DNA from: Nymphaea colorata
Taxonomy: Eukaryota > Streptophyta > Magnoliopsida > Nymphaeales > Nymphaeaceae
Direction: 5' to 3'
Length of the DNA: 64,000 nucleotides
Assembly: GCF_008831285.2 (NCBI RefSeq)
Contig: NC_045140.1
Coordinates: 22,338,131-22,402,130, forward strand
A program made the position numbers and the translations under genes. This document shows positions 47,733 to 61,200 of the stretch, in pieces. How positions within the stretch are numbered: position 1 is the stretch's first letter; each line of letters begins with the position of its first letter. The notes beneath the pieces were generated by a model that was given only the letters and a program-made list of their open reading frames with translations, was not told the origin of the DNA and did not search any database.

Positions 47733-48850
47733 CCCCCCTCTCTCTCAGTGGCAGACTTCCTAGCAACGCAGACACGGCAGGAGAGACGCGGAGGACCGAA
47801 AAAAGGGGAAACTGTAATGGGCGGTGAGGCGAAGCCCCGATGCCTTAACGGCTATGGACTCGTGCCGCCCGGAAGAGAAAGCGGTTAAAAATTTTGGCGG
47901 GGAAAAGCCTCAACCAGGCGACACGTCGCCGACCCTTTTCTGAGCGTCTCGTCAGGAGACTCGGGTTTTCCTGTATTCGCGGGTGGATCGGGATAGCCGA
48001 CCCTTCGTGAGCCAATGTGGATGAACCAAGCCGAGTGTGAGGCCGAGTTTAAACTGGGCTCGTCTACGGGCAACCTAGCTTCAGAAATGAGCTTATGATA
48101 CATAAAATCATAATCAATCACTGTGAGAAGTTCCTTTGTCCAAGTCAAAATATAAGTTGTCTGTCTTTCTTTCTTTTTATTTTTTGAAAAATTAACTTTA
48201 CATATGACACCTTATTAATTAAGCTAATTAAAAGGCTCATAATCAAGATACATGGTTCTCACGTGTTTACTTCATCCACATCTTTCATAAACGCTATCTG
48301 TGTGAAAAATAGAAAACTTAATCTTAGCTGGTCGATCAAAATATGTTAAAAATGAACCACAAAATTTATAATTTGATTTATTTTTATATGTCAAGAGATG
48401 CACCCCAACCAAGCATAATCAATTTAGACCTATCAAAAGCAAATGATAGGATCAATTGAACCTTCAGTGAGGTGCAATATTTAGTTTTCCAAGTTGATCA
48501 AGTTAAGAAAAATAATTGTTTTATGGGAAATAGGTAATGGTGAAAGACCTGAAAGACCATAAGAACCAGGGGCTGAGGGAAGGGGGGGCGCCTAGGCCAT
48601 GGCCCCACCCCAGCCAATGAAAAATTTGTTTTTTTACATTGAAAAAATTAATATTTTTTAATTTCGTAATGTATTTTTTGTATTAAAATTCAGTTTGGCC
48701 CTATTCAGATCCAGAGATCGGACTGTCGGCCTGTCCCTAGCTCCGCCTCCGATAAAAACAATGGAACAGTGAAATGTCGGTCTCTACAGAAAAGTTATTG
48801 ACATAGACTAGTCTTAGGTACCACTTTGTAATAATGCTGCAGTGCACTCT

Positions 48851-48918
48851 TGTCTAATTTCAAATGTTGAGGACACCGTGGAGTTGTCTAATTTCAAATG
48901 TTGAGGACACCGTGGAGT
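48851..48918. repeat. Perfect 34-bp tandem duplication
   Basis: The 34 bases beginning TGTCTAATTTCAAATGTTGA at 48851 recur without a mismatch at 48885. Perfect identity in non-coding DNA points to a recent event. Confidence 0.95.
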
Positions 48919-49817
48919 TCCAAAAAAAAAAACTATGTGGAAGGGAAGAATTCCATTTTGGAATGTAATCTCATAATGTAATCAATGAGTTGAAATGATG
49001 CTACAGATATGTTGCAGTCTTTCATTTTCTGATGTAACAATGACATGATAATTTAGTTCAATAATGTTGCTATTTACTAAGATGAAGCCTATATAAAAGG
49101 TGGCATTAATACTGTGAGGTTCTTTTCAGACAAGACCGACACGAGGAGTCGAACTAGAAACAAGGTAATTGTTTCCCTTTGACAAAATATATTTCAGTTG
49201 CAATTCTTTTTACTAAAAGCCTTTGGAAAAATAATAATTTAAAGAATTAGTGGGCAATTGGCCATTTGAGATCATCATACTCTTGATTGAGAAGAGTGAC
49301 AAGTCATCCGTATGTGTCAACTGAGGAATTTTAGAGAAATTATAAGGGGGCTGGCTAATATATATAAATGTCTTAGTTCTTAGCTTGTTTAGAGCAGAAA
49401 CCGAAATTGCTACGGTGGTGGGTTGTGATCAGCCATACACATGTATTAGTTAGAGTGTGTTATAATACCTCAAAAATTTAGTCTTATATGTAAGATTGAG
49501 AGGATAATAAGCGACTTATAAGGGTATAACTAAGAGATAGAAAGTCCTGTTTTTTAACCTTTTTATGACGAGAACCATGGTCAGATCATCCAGATCAGGA
49601 GCGTGAGCCTGGTGTGAAAGTAGGTCAAGAACGTAACGCCCAGACACAATAGCAGAGCTAATTATTGGTTGGGGTGGGCCAGTGCCCATGCCAGCCCATC
49701 AAAAATTTATAATTTTCATTATAATGTATTAACTTCACATTGTTATTACTTTAAAGTTGTGTCACCTATGCAAGTGCTCCATTGATTAAAAATCTTGTCT
49801 CTGTCCTTCATTCAGCC

Positions 49818-49953
49818 AGAAAGACTATCTTAATTGCAGCAAGCTAGCAGCCTAAAAACTTCTTAATTGTAAGGTAAGAAAGACTATCTTCATTGCAGCA
49901 AGCTAGCAGCCTAAAAACTCCTTAATTGCAGCAAGCTAGCAGCCTAAAAACTC
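49818..49953. repeat. Nested tandem repeat, two full copies and one partial
   Basis: A unit containing GCAGCAAGCTAGCAGCCTAA occurs three times. The first two copies (49818 and 49877) also share the preceding AGAAAGACTATCTT, giving a period of 59 bp. The third (from about 49922) has only the inner part. Confidence 0.9.
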
Positions 49954-50364
49954 CCAGCCCTGGATCCTGATTGCAAAGCTTTCGCTTTCGCAAAGGGACA
50001 TCCGGTTTGAGCATAAAACGCTCTTTCCACCTAATATGTCTGAGTCGTGAAGATCTTCGGAATGTTGGGCCAATCAACAAACAACGTCGTATACATATAT
50101 ATATAAAGTGAGAAAAAGAGAGAGAGAGAGAGTCACTGAACAAGGCCTTCATTATATATAAGTGAACTTGAAGACATTCATTAAGAAGAAATCTTCAAAT
50201 TTTCTTGGGAATAACTGAAACAAACACAAATAAAAGAAAATTCACGTTGATGGCAGTCGCGGATCCTGTCAAAGGAGGCACCATGAGAGCAGAGCAGCCA
50301 CGGGAGAAGATGAAACCAGAAGTACTGACTTCCCCTATTCTTGAAGTCATTGCGCACCAAGAGT

Positions 50365-53300
50365 CTAAGAGAGCGGCCTTAGCCCATGCTTCAGTGCACA
50401 TTCCCACACCATGTCGATCTTGTCCACGTCGATCGCCCCCACCTCGTGGTGTTCCCATCCTTCGAGAAGATGAACCAAACCTCCCGCATGGCAAGCATGC
50501 ACGATCCCTCGCCCCATCGTGTACTGCTCGTCCAAGACAACCATATCAATGGCTTAGATCGTCGTTGGTAGCAACTAAATGAACGAATTAAATAGACAAT
50601 ATTAATGCATGGCGCAGAAGAAGTGGAGGCCGCCATTAATGGCGGCTTACCTCACAGTAACCCATTCCTTCGACGTCATCGGGCAACCTCATGGCCGCGA
50701 GCTTGCCGTAGGTGCAGTCTTTCCTCGGCTCAACGATGGGAGGCACCACGAATTGGTGGAAATGGGTCCCACTTGGGGCCCACGCTTGCTCCTTCGGCGA
50801 AAGCCACTTCCCAGCTACCCACGACTGCAAACAAAAAGAAAACCCGAAAAGACAAAAGGGAATTAAGAAACCTCATCTGTCTATATTGTAACATTGAAGT
50901 TTGTCTGAGCGTTCTTCTGTTTAAATTTTCTTGAGTGTTTTCGTTTCATTTCTTTGAGAAGTTCAGCACCTAAATTTCTTCCCCCCTATCGCTGTCGCAG
51001 ACAATCAATGGCAATCAATGAGAGGGCTGCTTCATGTTCTTAGAAATTTAATGGTGAAGACAAATCTCCAACCAACACCTTTATTTTGCGAAGAGTTACT
51101 CTCTTGGGAGCAAAAATGGCAGTATAGAATATGACATGCAACGTACCTTTTATATCTCACAAGCGTGATTATGCCAAAGTGGAGAAAAGTACGCTAGACT
51201 TATCATTATGGGACAGTCTCCATAGTACTACTGCCACCTTATTTGATCGGGATGACCATGTGGGAGTTAAGGGTCTATCAATTCACTGGGTCCATACATT
51301 GTCGATTTCGGCCGCTTTGGGCCAGTTAGGTGGGGAAAATTTAAGCAGTATAGATCTAAGTCTGACCAGAATCTACATGTCTTAACCATCAATTCACATC
51401 CACGTTAGGTAGTAAAACCTATGCTGCATTTCAAAGGAGGGGTTGAACTTCACGTACTTGGATCTAAAATTTGAAGTAAACAAACACAACATAAGAGTTT
51501 TGTAACCTAATAATAAACTTGAATGTACGTCGAGTGGAAGTAATGAAACAAAGCAGTCTCGTACTTAGTCGATAATTCAAACACCTAACTGAAAGGCTAC
51601 CGGGAGCACGAACATGTGCACCGTTCCGATCAAGTATTGGTGGAACCTCCCATATGGCTGTGTTTTCATATGAATTTTAATGAAGGTCTTCCATTTTCAA
51701 GGGGATTGGTACAACTGGATTGGGTAGAGCAGGAGGACATCCAGTCACCATTTTGAATCTTTAAGGTGTCAACTCATTGTTGCTATAACGTGCAAGTTAA
51801 AGGGCGATAATGGCGATAATGGCAGCACTTCTAAGCACAAAAACCTGGAGGGATGAGAGGTGAGGTGAAGCCTTTGGTCTTCTTCTCATCGACTCCCGAT
51901 CCTCGAGTCATTTGACTCGACTTAACCAGTCTTGCAATAAATTAAACTGAGGATCCCAACCGGAAACAGGCAAAGCAAAAGGTTACTTTGCTTTCCTCGC
52001 GGTACCATTGGCTTCGACTTTCAAATTCGACTTCTTAAGCTAAGATGTTATCATTTTACTTGCCCGGTCTACCTTACTTCCTTACCTTACAGTTCTGAGC
52101 AACTTGATATTTTGTTACTTGGACGAGAAATTTCTGGCACTCGGTAGGCGCTTCCTTTTGTATGGCTTGGAACCTCTCCGTAGAGTGGGTAAGCATCTGC
52201 AATCGATGATATATACTTCCATTATCCTGTTAATTGGCTGGCCAACAGGTTAACTATACATCTGCAGCTGGAGATACATACCATGACCCGAACGCCTTTT
52301 CTGCAGAGGTAGAGAGCAATGGCCCTTCCTAACTTAGAGGTGGCCCCCGTCAGGAACACCTCCTTGACATCCTTTGGGATCTCATGAAGGATAACTGCAG
52401 CTGTTAATGTGTTCCCATGAACAACTCTTACTCTCAAATGTGGGAGCCTTTTGACAAATAGTGTCCCTCCTCCGTTTAGAGCTTCATTCTGTAATTGGGG
52501 AAACAATCAACAAGAAAATAATTAGAAATTAAGATTACCAAGAAAATAGTTCACATGGCGCCATTTGTGACGCATCATGACGTGAGACACTGATGCAAGC
52601 GTAAGCAATATGAAAAGGTTGTAACGAGAAGAGAGAGAGTCGTGAACGGTTGTCCAAGATGCATAGCACAAAAGAATCGGCTGCGTACTTTTGTTCATAG
52701 AGTATGCAATTTGCAGGAGCACAAGCGTCAAAATTCAACTCAGAATTCTTTATACAAATATGGTTCAGGTCACTGGTCACGGGCTCGCAATTTCTTAGAA
52801 CTGTCTAGTCTCTACGTATAGAAGCCATGAGGTGTTTCCAGAAACTACTAAGATACTATGTTGCCCGGTAGTGGCGTCTAACCAACTTGAATAGGTATGA
52901 AATGTCGGTAGCCCACTTCACCTTGTTTAAAGCTGCCAGGCTGATGACTTTTACACCAATCTTGTCTGCACGCAAAATTGCTTCTTCAATGTTCCTATTG
53001 ATTCCATCCTTGGCAAATGGCAAGAAGTACTGCATAATTCAATAAAATATATGTCAGGAGAAGTGAGACAAAGAGAAAGATTGAACAGAGATTCTGAGAG
53101 GTTCACCTGAAATCCATATCGAGGAACAGTCCAAGTATGAATCAATCGGTTCCTTAAGCAGTAAAATGTAACCATGAAAGGCTTTGCCCAAGCCCACATC
53201 AGCTGCAGCACTACCAACGCAATAGGCCAAAAGGGAAGCACTAGGAGATTGGTTTGGAATGCCTTCGAGCTAAAAGATCTGAATAGAAACGGCACATGGA

Positions 53301-55071
53301 TAGAGGAGTGCACGTCAATTATGTGTACGAGGAAGACGAAGTCTGGAACCCTCACTTCTTCTCCTGTAATGCACATAATGACAAGTTCCAGGTTCAAAGC
53401 AACAGTTGAAGCGGTCTTGTGACTTGTGTCATGACATTGACCGAATAATGTAAGAAGGAAAAATTTTGGTTGGTATTTTAAGGCATTCTATGTTCATCAA
53501 TTTAGACCCTTTTCTTTAAGTGAGTGTTGTTTAATTTATTGTGATCTTCCGCAAAAGTAGAAGACTCACCAGCTCTGATCCTCCTGCGAAACTCCCAGGA
53601 ATTTTTGTTCAGGCTATTGCCCAGGGCATCATATAACGGCATAAAAAGACAGAAGTTTGAGCTCATATCTGTGTGGTGAAGATTATGATAACTGCAAGAA
53701 ATACAAATAGGTGATTCATTCGCTTTCTTCAAGTTAAAAACTAAAAGCAGCATAGACAGCATAAATGGACTTGTTCCTCATAAGGGTCAAGTTGGTGGAC
53801 ACAGGTCAGATGGTTAGTCTTGAGATGGAAAGGTGTACAACCTCTCATTTATTGCGAACAGCTGATGACCTCATTCAACACTGTTGGGAAGGTCAAAATT
53901 TATTGCTGAAATGTAATTTCAACATCATAACTAAATAAAGCAGAAAGGCCAACTAAAACCTCGAGTGTGGAGAGTGTCATCTCCGAAAGATGAAAAAAAA
54001 AAACAGCAATCCATAAATGGCTTCTGTTACTAAAAGAGAACCCACCTTGGACTGTAGATGAGGTATCTGAGGACTGGCATGTGATCAAACAGAGAGACTG
54101 GCATCACTTCCACATTGCAGTGCCCCATGCATCTGAGGAAGTCAAAGACCAGCACATATCCATAAAACATGGTGACCGATCCGCCACCCATCCATGCTGC
54201 ACCCAGCATAGGGATCCCCATGAGGAAGCCCATCACCAAATGCTCCAAGAAGCTAGCTGTTCCAGCTGCAGAGGTGATCCACTTAAGGTACTGCTCAAGA
54301 TATATACACAGAAACAAGTCATTTACTAAGGCTCTGCTCTACTATACCTGTGTAAGACTGGGTAACTACCGACAAATGGTGCAGCGAATGGTACTTTTGG
54401 AACAAGTAATCTGAGTGAAATGTCCTGTGTATGAAATAGTACAAAGACTCTGTGAGGCCCATGTGAAGTATCAGTGCATAAATATATCCTCTGAAATTGA
54501 ACAGGGGCAAGCTGTCCATGAGAGTGGAAGAGTAACATGCAATGGCTGCCATGAAAGCGTGGAGGATGATAAAGTCATCCCTGTAAGAAAAGAAAAAGAA
54601 AAAACAAATTACGTTAGTGCTACCACCAAATTTTTGCTGATCAACTAGTGGGAAACTAAATCAAAGAAACAGAAATACCAGTTCTGTTCTCTGTCTATCT
54701 GTTTGTAGTCCACGCCTTGTTGAAGAACCCTGTATTTGTTGGTAAGAAATAACATGCTGCTGTATGAGTACCATAATTGATGGACGAGGCCTCTCAATGC
54801 ACATATTACTAGGATATGAAAGCACCAGCTCCCTGCTTCGTTGTTTCCCCAAGAGGCAATGCAGTTTGCTACAAGTGGTACATATAAAAAGTACTGCTAA
54901 AAGGCGAAGAAAAAAAAAAAAAGCAATAGGTTCAGCAATGGAGGCAACTGCAATGTTTGAAAGAGCATATGAAGGAAAGCACATAGAGAAAAAGTTTCTT
55001 CGTTTTCTTTCTTCACATGCCTTCAATTTGCAAAGATCGTCCCAAGGCAACGCAGATGGTGGAGCCACCAT
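50365..55071 (-). CDS. CER3: CER3/WAX2, very-long-chain alkane-forming protein
   Basis: ER membrane protein that works with CER1 to turn very-long-chain acyl-CoAs into cuticular alkanes. Eleven exons on the minus strand: 55071-55021, 54893-54679, 54580-54348, 54265-54046, 53691-53570, 53363-53107, 53029-52922, 52488-52282, 52196-52086, 50824-50651 and 50523-50365. All phases agree and give 618 residues; Arabidopsis CER3 is about 632. Histidine clusters of the fatty-acid-hydroxylase type are visible: HRTFH (140-144), HSLHH (153-157), HNLHH (242-246). Membrane helices fill the first half. The C-terminal WAX2 domain (about 380-618) includes [11 protein letters not shown] at 403, the nucleotide-fold-like [10 protein letters not shown] near 449-458, [11 protein letters not shown], and [22 protein letters not shown] near the end. 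Sequence runs such as [17 protein letters not shown] separate it from CER1. Intron 1 starts with GC instead of GT (AAG then GCATGT). It looks intact and functional. Confidence 0.97.
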
Positions 55072-55112
55072 TTCTTTGTTGGGGTGGGGGTGGGGGGAGA
55101 GAGAGAAAAGAA

Positions 55113-55132
55113 GAGAGAGAGAGAGAGAGAGC
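55113..55132. repeat. AG microsatellite in the CER3 5' UTR
   Basis: A 20-base AG run, read as CT on the coding strand, about 40-60 bp upstream of the CER3 ATG. CT-rich leaders are common in plant genes. Confidence 0.85.
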
Positions 55133-55207
55133 TCTTCTCCTTCGTTTCACTGGTAATCCTTGGATCTCAGAGAGAGATTGGTACTCCCTGGACGCACCCG
55201 GGGCTCT

Positions 55208-55217
55208 CTATTAATAG
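55208..55217 (-). promoter_or_regulatory. Possible TATA element of CER3
   Basis: CTATTAATAG, identical on both strands, lies 137-146 bp upstream of the CER3 start codon. A start of transcription near 55180 would give a leader of about 110 bases. This is inferred from position only. Confidence 0.35.
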
Positions 55218-58200
55218 TTGGGGAAGGAAGAGTCATGGTCCCACAAGGTGAACAGTGGCGCTCCTCGTTGAAAAAAAGGCGGGGCCACAATTGGGGAAGG
55301 AGGGAGGAAAAGTGTAGGGAAAATTAAGAAGAATGAGCAAAATATGAACGAGAAAAAGACATAGAGTCCACACGTGACTCGTTTCTTCATCCACAAATCC
55401 CCAGGAAAAAGAAAAAAGAAATATTAGGAGAGGCGGCAGAGAAAGATCAGTGTCCCAAAGAAGTCATTCCTGGCAAACTCTCTTGTTCCCCAAGAGCAAT
55501 TATTTCTCTTCAGGTGAAAATGGAAAAGAAAAATTTGGGGAAGATGAACGGCATTAATCACCGGAATTTCGGACTCCCACAAGATCGAACGAGTTCAGGT
55601 AACAGTTGGGGAGATGAGGAGGTCCATCAATGCGAGAAGGACAAGACGCAGACTCCAATCAACGGCAAAGCTAGCTAGCTCCTCCCACCTTGGTAAAGCA
55701 CCAACGAAAGCAACCAGTAACAGCCTCGTGACCTTCGCTTACGGCTCCGGCTCTGCCGACAACCTAATTTTTTGTCCTACAGGATGAATGCATCGGCCAT
55801 CAACCCATTGCCATCAAAATCATCTCCACATACATATAAACCGATCAACAAGTGATACAGACCTGACAGCCTCCTCCCCACTAAAATGTCATGAAGGGGA
55901 GAGAGGTAACACTTCATTGCTGCTGCGGTGGACTGTAAGTACGATAAGTTACATGAGGGCATGGTTAGGTCTCTCACTTAAAGAGCTGCTTGTCCGCAAG
56001 GTACAGAGGAGGTACAAGCCTGGCCTCAAGCTCATGTCCTAAACTCCCAATTTTCAATATCTTCTGATTTAATCAGACATCAAATATGTGATCTATGTGA
56101 TCAGTATCATAAGAATACTGAACTCCCCCGCCCTGCTCTTGAACCTAAAGAGTATACATTATGATACGACGGTTTCTCACAAAAAACTCTTCCACCACCC
56201 AGTGCATCTGCATTTAGCTATCGATTTTGCCGGAAAAGATAAAACACTTGGTATGTTTTGTCAAGGTTATGTGACCAAAGCATTTGCAGGCAAGACTGCC
56301 ACCAAATCGAAATCAGAAAAGGATTGTTCTACAACGAAGAAAGCAGTCACGACCCTTTTCCTCAGATGGGCAGTGGTTAGATTTTAACACCGAAGGGCGC
56401 CACTGGTGACAGGGAGGAGAAAGTCCCTGACATGACTCTCCTCCTGGTCCTGGAGCCTGCAGTAGAAAAAATATCGGCAAGGAAAAAAAAAAAGAGCATT
56501 TTAAGCATAATGTGGGCACACTCTACCATGTTTGAATGAAGTGCCTATGGTCAAAGTGGAATGTCCGCATTCGTTCTTCTCCACAATTCAAACGCACCAT
56601 CCTTCAGATAAAAGTCGACACCCTCATAACATAACAGCAGAGCTGCACGTGGGCTAGGTTGGGCATGTAGGGCCCCCGAGCAGCTTTGATAGATTGGCCG
56701 GGTCATAAAGTAGGTTGACCCCGCATGAACCCGAGCTTGGAAAATAGAATCCATGCAACTCCTTAACCATGGTAGGCCTCAATACCGATGTCAACGGTAG
56801 GTTACATGAACCGAACCAAAGTTGTCTAAATCTGAATGTTGGGACAACTTATACAACGGTTTTACTAAATTCTAATAAATATGTTTCAGAGCAGATTCAC
56901 AAAATATTAAGTATTGTATTTATGGGTACAGTGTTTCATGAATTTGCCTCACTGGACCTGATGCATTGGATACTAACAAACTGTTTCATGTCCAAACATT
57001 CATTAAGAAGTTGTCTACTAAATAACAGCATTGTTTTATGAAGCGGCCCCAATCTTTTGGCAAATTTATGTTAAACTACATGTAGTACTCAAAGATTTGA
57101 GACTAACGTTGTCGACAACTGTGCGTATGGTTCAACGTGCTTACGTCGACGGGTATCGAGCCAGATTGAATAGTTAGCAGAGCAGGACAATACAAAAGAG
57201 GCTCGGAACAATGAATATTAGTCGCTAGAGTGCATGTGCCAGTATTGATGTCAATTATTAATGAATGGGTTCAGATCGTTATTCAACACAACTATTTAAA
57301 AGAGTCAGCCATGGAGGGACAGAAATAAAAGAGGGTGGGGGGAGAGAGAGAATGCAGTAGATTTACAAACAACCAGATCATTATATTGATTTCTGGATTG
57401 CCGCAAGTGTTAGAAAGAATACCCTGCGAGATTAATGAACACCTTGGTTGAGGATCTTCGGGGACGACATGGATTGCGGGTGGTAAATCAGATGCTGGAC
57501 GGCAAATTAAATAGTGGAGAGCATAGTCAAGCAGCATGTCAACCATTACTGGAGCTTGAAAGAGTGATCGGAGTTTCATCTGTTTCGAAATGGTACAATT
57601 ATTAATTTACCAATTAAACATGCGAACAGATTGAATTACTTCCGCACAAGAGTTGTGATTTTATGTATTTATTTTGCTGGATGCCTACCTAACTTATATG
57701 AGAGAGAGAGAGAGAGGAGATGCATGTATCAAACCTGAAGCTGGCCAATTAATTATTGTCTGCAACTAAGAACATGTTTATGAGAGGGAAACTTAATATA
57801 TACCATTTAGATAAGTCAGGTATCAACTCTCTCTATATACCAACGGTGTAAGTTTGATGCATAATGTATCAAACCAGATGCATGTATTTAACTCAGACGG
57901 CCGTTCAACTTGCTGAATTTATGATCTTATTCACAACGGTGTAAGTTTTGAAGACAAGGCTCCTACGATAATTTAGATCCAAAGAAACTTAATGAATCTA
58001 GCTAACAAAATGTACCATTTACTGTACCGAGGGTCGCAATTTGGTTTATGGGGCTCTGACTAGTCTTCCAATCATATATTGTCGTGAAATTAAACTAATA
58101 ACGAGAAACTTGTTAATTAAATGAAACTCGTTTATACGGATGCCTCTTGATCAGTATGTACTAATTAAGCATACGAACGGTGATTCATATTTTTAGTTTG

Positions 58201-61200
58201 ATAAGAAGATTGATTCACTAAAATTAGTATAGAAATGCTCATAAAATTTCAAGAATTAAGGGCCTAAAATTTTCCAAAAGAATTTTAATAATTTTTTTTC
58301 TTTCACATGTCAACGGTACATATTCTTTGTTCATAAACTTTAGCAAGGACATGAATCTGACATGCTTCAAGGGGCATAGTACAGCTATGTGGCAAAAAAT
58401 TCACATCAAAGGATCCAAGTGGGTTGTTACTTTTCTAGGTTATGAGCAGTGGCAAACTCAATAATTCAATTTCAAATTGAATGATATACAATAAGTTCTC
58501 CCAAGGGGTCCGAGGTTCAATTTTCGTAGTTCTTGACATGTTTCGCAAGCTTGATAATTGAGTTGAAGGATATATTGTAAGTCCACAAGACTTAAAAGCA
58601 ATTTAAAATCTTAAAGGCATATAAGGATATGACTTTCTAGATTTGAAACTAAATGCAGTTTCCATTAAATAAACATTAGAAAGAAAAGAGATGTATTTTA
58701 GTGCATGGACAACGGGTTCGCCAGATACCACGAATTAAACACTAAATAATGTGCATAACTTAATTTGGATATACTAATATTACCTTTATCACTACTTTCA
58801 AGTAAATTTTGCGAAAAATGATGATTTCTTTTTTTTAGTGATACAAAAGCCATTATTCTTTTATGACTTGGGAAACACTTTAAACTTCAAACTATTTCAC
58901 TTACTAATCTATATATATATAAGCCTTTCAATAAAAACTCTACTGTCAAAATAATACATCAAACCAGTACTGTCGATTTGATTGATTTTTTAAATTTTTT
59001 ATATGTTGCTTCTCTCTCCCACCTCCATGGGCGGCATATCCAAGGTCAAGGAGAGGTGAGCACTGGTGGCTCCCCTGCCGTTGTTGACGGACCCACGGAC
59101 GGCAGGAGGCGTCACAGGCGGTGAGAACAAGGAAGAGGGGAAGAGAGATAATGGAAAGGAAGGAGGAAATCTAGCAGTTCAGAATGTCCTCAGATTTGAT
59201 GTCCCCTACTACCCATTACCCATTTAAATGTGAAGTTGTCGAGTTTACTTATATATATATAAAGATTTGTTCCAGCCTTTGACAACATGTGTTTAATCAT
59301 GTGTATCCGGCGGGTGTAATTGGGTGCAGCTATAGATAGTAAAAGGATTTATATCTTGAGCATGGCCTTGTGAGGCTCGAGACGGATCGGGCAGGCATCA
59401 GCACCCCAGTTAAGGAGACTCCCCACCTTCTAACTCCCAACGGCTGTGCCATCTGATCGTCACATCTTAATGGTAGCACGCCAGAGATGGCTCCCCTACG
59501 TACGTAAATTTTCTGGTTCGCCCTCTGCCGCTCCAATCAATGACCTCTTCCCAACTGACCAGATCATGAGCCTGAAAGCTCCTCCCAACTGCGCGTGCAA
59601 ACAGTTGAAAGGATCCTACTTCACGTTCAATGGAGGCCGTATCAGGACCACTTGGGGGAGGTGCATGCATGTACAGTAATCTCCGCTCTGGTCATTGGCG
59701 TGAGTAGGACGGAGGGATTTCCATTGAGAGGAGAAGAGCCAAGTGTGGAAGATGCATGGGCATTGAGATGGAACCCCATGTGAGGTGTTCCTTCCTTCTG
59801 CAAACGCCAGCGGCTTGTGTTTTGGCAGTCGATCTTAGATCACTCGGTTCCTTCTTTCATGACGACGTAACCGGGAGCCAAAACGAAAGGGAAAGGCAAT
59901 CGCAAAGCGGCCTGCCGCCGATCGCTTTCCCGGCGGCTCCAGTGATCAGCCTCTTCCTTGACAGGAAATCACGTCCGCAGGGGACGGAATCGTGAAAAGG
60001 ACAGGACGACGGAAGTCGTACATGCAGAGGGATGGCCGGTCGAGGTCATCGAGACGTGCGTCCGCGCCCTCGTTTAGTCCGCCACCATATGGTGGCCTAC
60101 CATGGCAATATGACACGAAAGACTGGTCATATCAAGATGTGTGGTGACTGTTGCAGCGTTGAATTCTCGTTTTTTTCTCTTTTATTAGAAACCACCAGAG
60201 GAATTTAGTTTCAATTACAGGATGGCGTCGAATCAAGGTAAAGATAAATTGTCTTGGATGGAGCGTCGTACCAAGATAGAGATAAATTGTCTCCTCGTTA
60301 AACACCGACATAATCCCAACCTTAGATCCGGGGACGCTGGTTTTCTCTTTCTATATTCTATAAATAATGAAGATTAACTACTCAGATGTGATTTTGCAAG
60401 CAGGTCAATTCTAAAGTTTTTTCAACTACTTTTCAGTTTTTAAGAAACGAGCTAAAATTAGCTTCAGATATATACTGGCTCAACAACGGTGTGATTTTCG
60501 TTTTCAAAAATGAATTTGGTAGATTTCATTGTTCGCTGATCTAACGCACACAGAAAGATTATCATAATCTGAAGTTAGTGAAAGATATGTATGATCAGAG
60601 TCAGACTGAGGTTCATACTTGGATATCTTCATTTCATTCTTTTACAGTTCCGATCTTAAATACGAATCTTTTACTTTTAGAATATCAGGTCATAGTAGAT
60701 CAAAATCAAAAGTAACAGCCATCAATACTCTAAGCATCAGGGGTATGGTTGTATTTTAAAATTTTGTTTTTTACAAACTTAATTTTTGCTTTAATTTTGG
60801 TTTTTGCCTTCTTTTTATTTGCTTTAATAACACAAACATCTATCCTGCAGCCTCTAGCTTTTTAAAATTCTTGTTTTCCTATAACCGCCTGGTATAAAAA
60901 CTGAGGAATCTAACCTTTGGAGTTCATTTAATTACTTTCAAACCGGTTGGTTCCATCGTCTGCTTCTGCCATCGATCGGCTTCGGTGAACTTATTGTGGT
61001 ACCCTTGCAAGCGCAAAAGTGGTTTATGCAGCCATGAACCTGAACAAGAGCAGAAAGAAGGGGTTTGTACTACTTGAATTTTGGTTTCTCTTTTTATGGC
61101 CTGGTTGGTGTTGTATCAAAAAGGTGGACTTTGGAAGGCCAAGATGTCGCTTTGGTGAAGGAGGGGAAGCAACATTAGGTGGTTCCCCACAAACAAAACA

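Larger units (their letters stand above)
47733..50364. other. Intergenic sequence between two minus-strand genes
   Basis: Apart from the tandem repeats listed separately I see nothing. The end near 50364 is the 3' flank of CER3. Short AT-rich and AG-rich runs occur near 50095-50133. Confidence 0.45.

Noticed and set aside
57292-57579. 95-codon minus frame
   Set aside because: Mixed hydrophobic composition without any family signature; not supportable as a gene.
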